This document shows positions 59,015 through 64,000 of a stretch of DNA of 64,000 nucleotides, one piece after another; position 1 is the stretch's first letter, and each line of letters opens with the position of its first letter. Under the pieces are notes generated by a model. The model worked only from the letters and a program-made list of their open reading frames with translations, was not told where the DNA came from and searched no databases. Position numbers and translations under genes: made by a program. The stretch is from Pseudomonas orientalis (GTDB taxonomy: Bacteria; Pseudomonadota; Gammaproteobacteria; Pseudomonadales; Pseudomonadaceae), in assembly GCF_022807995.1 (NCBI RefSeq), contig NZ_CP094351.1, forward strand, positions 1,271,001 through 1,335,000, read 5' to 3'.

Positions 59015-59406
59015 GTTTTGGTTTGAATATTTTTGACGAGAAAGGCGTGCAAACATTTGGAATGGAGGACTTTACGCTACAGTTGCTCTATTCCGTCGTG
59101 CTACCGGCTTCAAATCTCAATGGCAGTGGCCGAAGGTCTGACTACATGACCATAGACGTTCCAGGGTACAGCCCAGATACAGGCGTTGTGGTCATCACAC
59201 CAACGACGTATGCCAATTATGAACAAGGTGCACGTCAGCCACCGTGGGGTTTTTTGCCAACCTACAGGGATCTTGGCGGAACCCGTATTGCTCTGTATTT
59301 GTATGTTAACTACGGTACCCCTGATGGTGGTGGCGGAGGTAAGTTTCGCGAAATATGGAAGCAGTTCACCGTTGAGTGCACAGTTGAAGTTTTCAGGAGG
59401 TTGTAG
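59011..59406 (+). CDS. Small protein at the end of J, tailocin fibre-end region
   Basis: 131 aa, 4-bp overlap with J. Gly-rich C-terminal half (YVNYGTPDGGGGGKFREIWK); no motif recognised. Its position just after J, and A/T-rich codons, suggest a variable receptor-binding or capping protein. May be coexpressed with the next gene, with which it shares one base. Confidence 0.6.
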   Translation: MSFGLNIFDEKGVQTFGMEDFTLQLLYSVVLPASNLNGSGRRSDYMTIDVPGYSPDTGVVVITPTTYANYEQGARQPPWGFLPTYRDLGGTRIALYLYVNYGTPDGGGGGKFREIWKQFTVECTVEVFRRL

Positions 59407-60137
59407 TGGCAGGCGATTACGGTTTGTCGGTTGTAAATAACTCAGGGGCTACCGTGATTAGCTCCGATAGAAAAATCCTTGTTTTTTCAGAACGTGGATC
59501 GTTTGTAATTAAATCAAGGTACTCGGACTCTCAGGGCATCGGTATCTATAATTTTATAAAGCCTGTCAAGACTCAGGCGCCCCCTCAGATATTTCTGCGT
59601 ACCGTGTCTGCTACGAGTACGTCAATCATATTATACATTGTCATAATGTACGGCAGTGCCGGTAATTGGACGGGTGTCGGATTTACTTCAGGCGCGGGGG
59701 GCACTGATTTGCAGAATCACAATATGGAGATTGTAGTTTGTAAATACAGTGATGCGCTGCCGACCTCGCAATACGGGATGGTGTTGAGGGATGGCAATGG
59801 TGCGATTCTGTTCTCGGCAGAAGACAGGATAGTCCGGTACAGCAGGTTTACAAAAAACTGGTTAAGCACCAGCAGTACCTTTACCGCTACTTACACATCC
59901 GATATTACACCAAGTGCTGATGAATTTATATGCGTGTCGCAAATGGATAGGGGGGTTAATTGGTATGCTGGCCGCTCTGCCTATGCGAGTTTGCAAATTC
60001 GATTGAATAATGCGCCGGCTTTGAATATGAAGGTTCAGTTGCAAAATTTAGGGGACCTATATGGGCAAGGAACGAACGGCACGTGTTTTAGTATTCCTGT
60101 TTGTAAGTTTCCAATTGATAAGTATTACAACGTCTAG
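59406..60137 (+). CDS. Variable fibre-end protein (unknown family)
   Basis: 243 aa from the GTG at 59406. A/T-rich; Ser/Thr/Gly/Tyr-rich beta-type sequence, no membrane helix. Similar position to the specificity genes that follow J in F-type pyocins. No family recognised; probable receptor-binding or fibre partner. Confidence 0.6.
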   Translation: MAGDYGLSVVNNSGATVISSDRKILVFSERGSFVIKSRYSDSQGIGIYNFIKPVKTQAPPQIFLRTVSATSTSIILYIVIMYGSAGNWTGVGFTSGAGGTDLQNHNMEIVVCKYSDALPTSQYGMVLRDGNGAILFSAEDRIVRYSRFTKNWLSTSSTFTATYTSDITPSADEFICVSQMDRGVNWYAGRSAYASLQIRLNNAPALNMKVQLQNLGDLYGQGTNGTCFSIPVCKFPIDKYYNV

Positions 60138-60199
60138 CTTGACTGGCAATGGTGCCTGAGTTTTCAGGGTTGAGATGTATACTGTTTGGAGTTAATTAA

Positions 60200-61231
60200 A
60201 TGGCAAGACAAGAAATTAATTTAGGCACCCTTCCGACCGGCGCAGGAGGCGACACTACCCGAAGTACAGGTGTCAAGATCAACGCCATGACCCAGGAACT
60301 CTACAGTCGTGTTGATGCACTGGGTACTGCGGCAACGGGTACATTGACTACCAGCCCGGATGACCATACGCCGGGGCGTGTTGTACGGGTTGGGGATTTT
60401 GGAGTAGGCGCCTATAGCGGCCTTGCGCAAACGGACATAGATACCGTTCGTAGCCCGGGCACCTATTATTCAATATCCGGATTGCATACCCCCACAGGCC
60501 AAAACGGTTGGTTGACCGTCAATGAGGCTGGGACCGGCTATACCATGCAAGAGTACTTCGTCATCAACGACGCTTCCAAATGGGTTCGTGTGGAGATCGT
60601 GGGCGTTTGGCAACCCTGGCAGAAAATTCTCACCGACGGGCCGGGCCTGGCCTCCACCCAGCAACGGCTGGGTCTCAAGTCACGTGCCTTCCAGGCCGAT
60701 GGTGAGCGGCTGCTGGGGCAGAACACTACGGAGGCGGGAAGGGCCAATGGTTCGCTGGTTTCCTCGCTCACAATCCACACCGCCATGCCCTATACCGAGA
60801 GCGAGTCGCCGTTGATTCGGTGTGTGGGCTGCATAAACGGCTACACGTCACCGTTTACGCTCGATCTATCCTGGTACTACTACCAAGGCTCATTCAGTTC
60901 CGGCGTTGCACTGTTGAATGCGGCATCTCCGGCCATCGGCAATGTGCAAGGCGGATCGTCGTTGAAAGTCATCGTGTATCGTCGTCCAGAGACGGGCCTG
61001 ATGTCCATTTACATCGGGTTTCCCGGGGTGGTCTACCTGCCCAGGTTTGCGATGTACTCAATTCAGACCGGCATCCTTGAAGTGCCCGCAGCCTTTGCAT
61101 CGAACTGGCTCACGGAGGCGGACATCGGGCCGCCTACCTCGGACATGAACGTAGGCGCGTTGAATGTCATCACCACTCTAAATACGGCCAACTGCGCGAA
61201 GCAGGCCGATGGCTCGATAAAGGCGATTTGA
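60200..61231 (+). CDS. Tail fibre protein
   Basis: 343 aa. N-terminal fibre-anchor segment (MARQEINLGTLPTGAGGDTT, RSTGVKINAMTQELYSRV) is common in Pseudomonas phage/tailocin fibres; then pyocin-knob-like sequence (YYSISGLHTPTGQNGWLTVN, WQPWQKI) and a C-terminal beta-rich region. Candidate receptor-binding fibre. Codon use is nearer to the core genome than the preceding gene. Confidence 0.75.
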   Translation: MARQEINLGTLPTGAGGDTTRSTGVKINAMTQELYSRVDALGTAATGTLTTSPDDHTPGRVVRVGDFGVGAYSGLAQTDIDTVRSPGTYYSISGLHTPTGQNGWLTVNEAGTGYTMQEYFVINDASKWVRVEIVGVWQPWQKILTDGPGLASTQQRLGLKSRAFQADGERLLGQNTTEAGRANGSLVSSLTIHTAMPYTESESPLIRCVGCINGYTSPFTLDLSWYYYQGSFSSGVALLNAASPAIGNVQGGSSLKVIVYRRPETGLMSIYIGFPGVVYLPRFAMYSIQTGILEVPAAFASNWLTEADIGPPTSDMNVGALNVITTLNTANCAKQADGSIKAI

Positions 61232-61560
61232 AAATGAGAGCAGTCATTGAACTACGCGGGTCCGAGGGGGCTTGTACGGTTGTTCCATTCAGCAATCAGA
61301 AAATCACTTCGAAGCGAAAGGCTCAAGGTGTCTATGAGGTACACGGTACGTTGGGCCTCATCCCGCTGGCGCCTGAAGGGAGTGGATGGGGCTACAGCAT
61401 GGGCGTGGGCGAGAAAGAAGTATCAGCAGTTGTGACGTACGCCCGAGAGGTTATGACCGTTAAATTGCAAAAAGACGGGCAGCCCTACGAGTTGGTCGGT
61501 GCTATGTCCCTGCATTGTGAAATAGCAGAGTTGGCTCCGGTGGTGGTGTCAATTTTTTGA
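61228..61560 (+). CDS. Small protein coupled to the tail fibre (possible chaperone)
   Basis: 110 aa, 4-bp overlap with the fibre gene. No family motif recognised; the tight coupling suggests a fibre assembly chaperone or fibre-bound subunit. Compact globular composition. Confidence 0.6.
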   Translation: MKMRAVIELRGSEGACTVVPFSNQKITSKRKAQGVYEVHGTLGLIPLAPEGSGWGYSMGVGEKEVSAVVTYAREVMTVKLQKDGQPYELVGAMSLHCEIAELAPVVVSIF

Positions 61561-61834
61561 ACCGTTGACTGAGATCTACTAGTGCCCACCTTCGCGCGGG
61601 TTTTTATTGCACTGACTATGGAGAGCTGTCCGCCTGCGGGCTCGGCCAGGCATGGCAGCCGCCATACTGATGACATCGAGTTGACCTTGGAACTGGCTGT
61701 CAACGCGGCTGCGCCAGCTTAAATGTGATACAGCGCGACGCCTCATGTCTCGGCTAGGCGCGGCCCCTTCCTTCCCCATTGAACCGTTAATCCGCTCACC
61801 ACCCACCCAGCCAAGCCCACGGAGGGCCTGAAAG
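61561..61834. other. Gap between fibre and lysis genes
   Basis: 274 bp without a confident gene. A 34-codon frame at 61618-61722 (MESCPPAGSARHG...) lacks a ribosome site and is probably chance or a remnant of a fibre gene. Confidence 0.4.
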
Positions 61835-61939
61835 ATGTTTGATCTGTCGACGCTGGAAAAAAACCTTAAAGAGAACACCCCGCTGCCCGAAATAACGCTG
61901 GCGGCCAGGGCGGTGGCCCGTGGCAAGGTCATCTCATGA
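61835..61939 (+). CDS. 34-aa small protein ahead of the endolysin
   Basis: ATG at 61835 preceded by CGGAGGGCC; the product starts MFDLSTLEKNLKENTPLPEI. Its stop overlaps the endolysin start (ATGA at 61936-61939), so translation is coupled. Function unknown; possibly an expression leader. Confidence 0.55.
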   Translation: MFDLSTLEKNLKENTPLPEITLAARAVARGKVIS

Positions 61940-62487
61940 CACTCACGCAACTTCAGCAAATCTTCCCACGCGCCCGCTCTCTAGCGGGCGTTTTCATATC
62001 CTCACTCAACCTGGCAATGCTGAATCGGCAAATCAACAGTCCCCAACGCGCCGCTGCCTTCTTGGCTCAGATCGGTCACGAGTCAGGTCAACTGCACTAC
62101 GTCCGCGAACTGGGCAGCGATCAATACCTCAGCAAGTACGACACCGGCCCCCTCGCCACCCGCTTGGGCAATACCCCCGAGGCGGATGGCGATGGGCAGA
62201 AGTACCGGGGCAGGGGGCTGATCCAGGTCACGGGGCGGCGCAACTACCTGGCATGCAGCCAGGCGCTGTTTGGCGATGAGCGCCTGTTGCAACAGCCGCA
62301 ATTGCTGGAACAACCGCAGTGGGCATGTGAGTCCGCCGCCTGGTTCTGGCACAGCAACGGCCTCAACGAGCTGGCGGATAAAGATCAATTCACCACCATT
62401 ACCCGGCGTATCAACGGCGGCCTTAATGGCCTGCAGGCGCGCGTGCAATTGTGGGAGAGGGCGAAGGCGGTGCTATGCGTTGGCTAG
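61936..62487 (+). CDS. GH19 (chitinase-like) endolysin
   Basis: 183 aa. GH19 lysozyme features: AAAFLAQIGHESGQLHYVRE with the catalytic Glu, KYRGRGLIQVTGRRNY, and FWHSNGLNELADKD. It cuts peptidoglycan to release tailocin particles, once the holin (47.9 kb) opens the membrane. It overlaps the spanin gene. Confidence 0.93.
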   Translation: MTLTQLQQIFPRARSLAGVFISSLNLAMLNRQINSPQRAAAFLAQIGHESGQLHYVRELGSDQYLSKYDTGPLATRLGNTPEADGDGQKYRGRGLIQVTGRRNYLACSQALFGDERLLQQPQLLEQPQWACESAAWFWHSNGLNELADKDQFTTITRRINGGLNGLQARVQLWERAKAVLCVG

Positions 62488-62975
62488 GCACGTTGCGTTG
62501 GGTCGGCGTTTGCCTGCTGCTTGCACTGGTGTGGCAAGTACAGGCCTGGCGCTATGGCGCGCAGCTGGAGCGGCAGGCGGCCGGGCAGGCGCTGGCGCTC
62601 AGCCAGCAACAGCAGGCTGCCTACGAACAGCAACAGGCGGAACAGCAGAAACGCCTGGCTCTGGAACGACAACTTAATATCAGCGACCAACAACACACTC
62701 AGGAATTGAATGATGCCCAACGTCACCAAGCTGCTTTGCGCGAGCGCCTGGCCACTGCTGATGTGCGGCTGTCAGTCCTTCTCGACGCCACCGACACCGC
62801 CAGCTGCGCGCCAGTGCCAACCTCCGCCGCCACCGGCGGCCTGGTTCATGCAACCCCACGCACCCGACTTGACCCGGCGCATGCTCAACGAATTATCCGC
62901 ATCACCGACGACGGCGACAGCGCCCTGATCGCCTTGCGCGCCTGCCAGGCCTATGTGCGGGCCGTCGCGCGTTAG
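62475..62975 (+). CDS. Rz-like inner-membrane spanin
   Basis: 166 aa from the ATG at 62475, overlapping the endolysin. N-terminal membrane anchor (WVGVCLLLALVWQVQAW) then a Gln/Glu/Ala-rich coiled coil (residues about 35-100), the typical i-spanin form. An o-spanin is nested in another frame. Confidence 0.85.
   Translation: MRWLGTLRWVGVCLLLALVWQVQAWRYGAQLERQAAGQALALSQQQQAAYEQQQAEQQKRLALERQLNISDQQHTQELNDAQRHQAALRERLATADVRLSVLLDATDTASCAPVPTSAATGGLVHATPRTRLDPAHAQRIIRITDDGDSALIALRACQAYVRAVAR
62710..62928 (+). CDS. Rz1-like lipoprotein (outer-membrane spanin), nested in Rz
   Basis: 72 aa (or from the next Met, 62713), in a different frame inside Rz. Short signal (KLLCASAWPLLMCG) and lipobox Cys (LMCGC), then a Pro-rich chain (PPTPPAARQCQPPPPPAAWF). 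Nested Rz1 is the well-known lambda arrangement. AGGAA ribosome site precedes it. Confidence 0.82.
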   Translation: MMPNVTKLLCASAWPLLMCGCQSFSTPPTPPAARQCQPPPPPAAWFMQPHAPDLTRRMLNELSASPTTATAP

Positions 62976-63056
62976 TCTTTTGATGCACGCTGCAACTTGC
63001 ATGGCCGATGGGCTGCTGTAGGGTAGGCGAACCATCGCCCATTCCTGGAGACGACC

Positions 63057-63557
63057 GTGAACGAAATCACTCAACTGGCTGCTGAACTGGGGCGCCGTTT
63101 GCAGGTGCTCAACGCCCATGTCACCACCGCCGAGTCGTGCACCGGCGGCGGTATCGCTGAAGCCATTACGCGGATCCCGGGCAGTTCGGCGTGGTTCGAG
63201 GCGGGCTATGTCACCTATTCCAACCGGCAGAAAACCCGGCAATTGGATGTGCCGCAAGCGCTGTTTGCCAAAGTCGGCGCCGTCAGCCAGGAAGTGGTGG
63301 AGGCGATGGCGCGAGGGGCTCAGGAAAAAAGCCTGGCACGCTTTGCCGTGGCGGTCAGCGGCGTGGCGGGCCCGGACGGCGGTTCGCCGGACAAGCCGGT
63401 AGGCACGGTATGGCTGGCGTTTGGTGTGGGCGATGAGGTCACGGCCGAGCGTGCGCACTTTCCCGGCAACCGCGACGAGGTCCGTCGACAAACGGTAAAG
63501 GCCGCGCTGGAGGGCTTGTTGCGACGAGCTGCAGCAGAAATAGACAATCAGGGGTAG
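63057..63557 (+). CDS. cinA: CinA C-terminal-domain protein, nicotinamide-nucleotide amidase
   Basis: 166 aa from the GTG at 63057. Motifs [20 protein letters not shown] and the [20 protein letters not shown] region match the PncC/CinA_C amidase that deamidates NMN; the N-terminal MoCF domain of full-length CinA is absent, as usual in Pseudomonas. Right border of the tailocin hotspot and the gene before recA. Confidence 0.93.
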
Positions 63558-63584
63558 GCGATCTTCGATCTTTGTGGAACAATA

Positions 63585-63600
63585 CTGTCTACTTATACAG
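63585..63600. promoter_or_regulatory. LexA box of recA
   Basis: CTG-TCTACTTATA-CAG, the LexA pattern, 41 bp upstream of the recA start codon. Confidence 0.9.
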
Positions 63601-63640
63601 GTGTTGGCCGTCAGGCCTTATTGATTACGTGAGGACTTTA

Positions 63641-64000
63641 ATGGACGACAACAAGAAGAAAGCCTTGGCTGCGGCCCTGGGTCAGATCGAACGTCAATTC
63701 GGCAAGGGTGCCGTAATGCGTATGGGCGATCACGACCGTCAGGCGATCCCGGCTATTTCCACTGGCTCTCTGGGTCTGGATATCGCGCTCGGCATTGGCG
63801 GCCTGCCAAAAGGCCGTATCGTTGAGATCTACGGGCCTGAATCTTCCGGTAAAACCACCCTGACCCTGTCGGTGATTGCCCAGGCTCAGAAAATGGGTGC
63901 CACGTGCGCGTTCGTCGATGCCGAGCACGCCCTGGATCCTGAATACGCCGGCAAGCTGGGTGTCAACGTTGACGACCTGCTGGTTTCGCAGCCGGACACC
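63641..64000 (+). CDS. recA: Recombinase A (partial, cut by window end)
   Basis: First 120 codons only. N-terminus [20 protein letters not shown] and Walker A in [15 protein letters not shown] identify RecA. Its activated form relieves the LexA and S24-repressor control of the tailocin. Confidence 0.97.

Noticed and set aside
61618..61722. 34-codon frame in the fibre/lysis gap
   Set aside because: No ribosome-binding site or coupling to a neighbour; composition is not distinctive.
46373..62975. Complete temperate prophage
   Set aside because: Integrase, terminase, portal, capsid and replication genes are absent and no att repeats were seen.
46373..62975. R-type (contractile) tailocin
   Set aside because: No sheath, baseplate or spike genes; the tail genes are lambda-like.

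Overview
The window (64 kb) is chromosomal DNA from a Pseudomonas, most likely the P. fluorescens group. Evidence: gene order (aat/aau acidic amino-acid system, glpFKRD, argF-grxD-bfr-bfd-rnt-pyrC-motY-argG, nth-rnfB-metG-apbC, rsmZ-fdxA-mutS, cinA-recA), the paired GGGGGCTTGCCCCC-type extragenic palindromes, an RsmZ RNA with a GacA box, and a tail-like bacteriocin cluster in the mutS-cinA interval. Calls rest on reading protein motifs, gene order and DNA sites by eye; no database search was run.

Layout. 0-1.8 kb: end of a sensor kinase and its NtrC-type regulator. 1.9-8.9 kb: glpM, then (minus strand) the sigma-54 two-component pair AauS/AauR downstream of the aatJQMP glutamate/aspartate ABC transporter, with a good -24/-12 promoter ahead of aatJ. 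9.2-14.4 kb: glycerol regulon glpF-glpK-glpR-glpD. 14.7-26.2 kb: housekeeping genes (ybaK, an ABC ATPase, argF, an orphan molybdopterin oxidoreductase, grxD, a bacterioferritin with eroded ferroxidase ligands, bfd, a 2-Cys peroxiredoxin, rnt, pyrC, motY, argG). 26.3-33.7 kb: an AT-rich gap, an orphan BvgA-like response regulator, nth, an orphan RnfB without membrane anchor, metG, apbC, the regulatory RNA rsmZ and fdxA. 33.9-36.5 kb: mutS.

36.7-45.4 kb is accessory. An eight-gene minus-strand operon with a divergent LysR regulator encodes a TauE-type exporter, an isocitrate-lyase-superfamily C-C lyase, a Rieske oxygenase, a diaminobutyrate-type aminotransferase, a SidA/PvdA-type N-hydroxylase, a DAO-type FAD oxidase, a PaiB-like FMN protein and a malonate-semialdehyde-decarboxylase-like tautomerase. 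There is no NRPS, PKS, NIS synthetase or TonB receptor. The combination looks like a pathway making (or breaking down) a small N-oxidised diamine/amino acid. I do not recognise it as a known pathway, and it is the best candidate for an undescribed system here.

45.5-63.0 kb: a Panacea-type antitoxin gene next to a two-TM membrane protein (candidate PanAT toxin-antitoxin), then an F-type tailocin. The tailocin has a CI/PrtR-like S24 repressor with a LexA-type box upstream, a repressor-overlapped promoter, a leader with a 34-aa basic mini-ORF and many GGA motifs, a holin, lambda-like tail genes (tube, G/GT chaperone with a candidate -1 frameshift, short tape measure, M, L, K, duplicated I, J), AT-rich variable fibre-end genes, a GH19 endolysin and nested Rz/Rz1 spanins. 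No integrase, terminase, portal or capsid gene is present. The window ends in cinA (C-terminal-domain form) and the start of recA with its LexA box.
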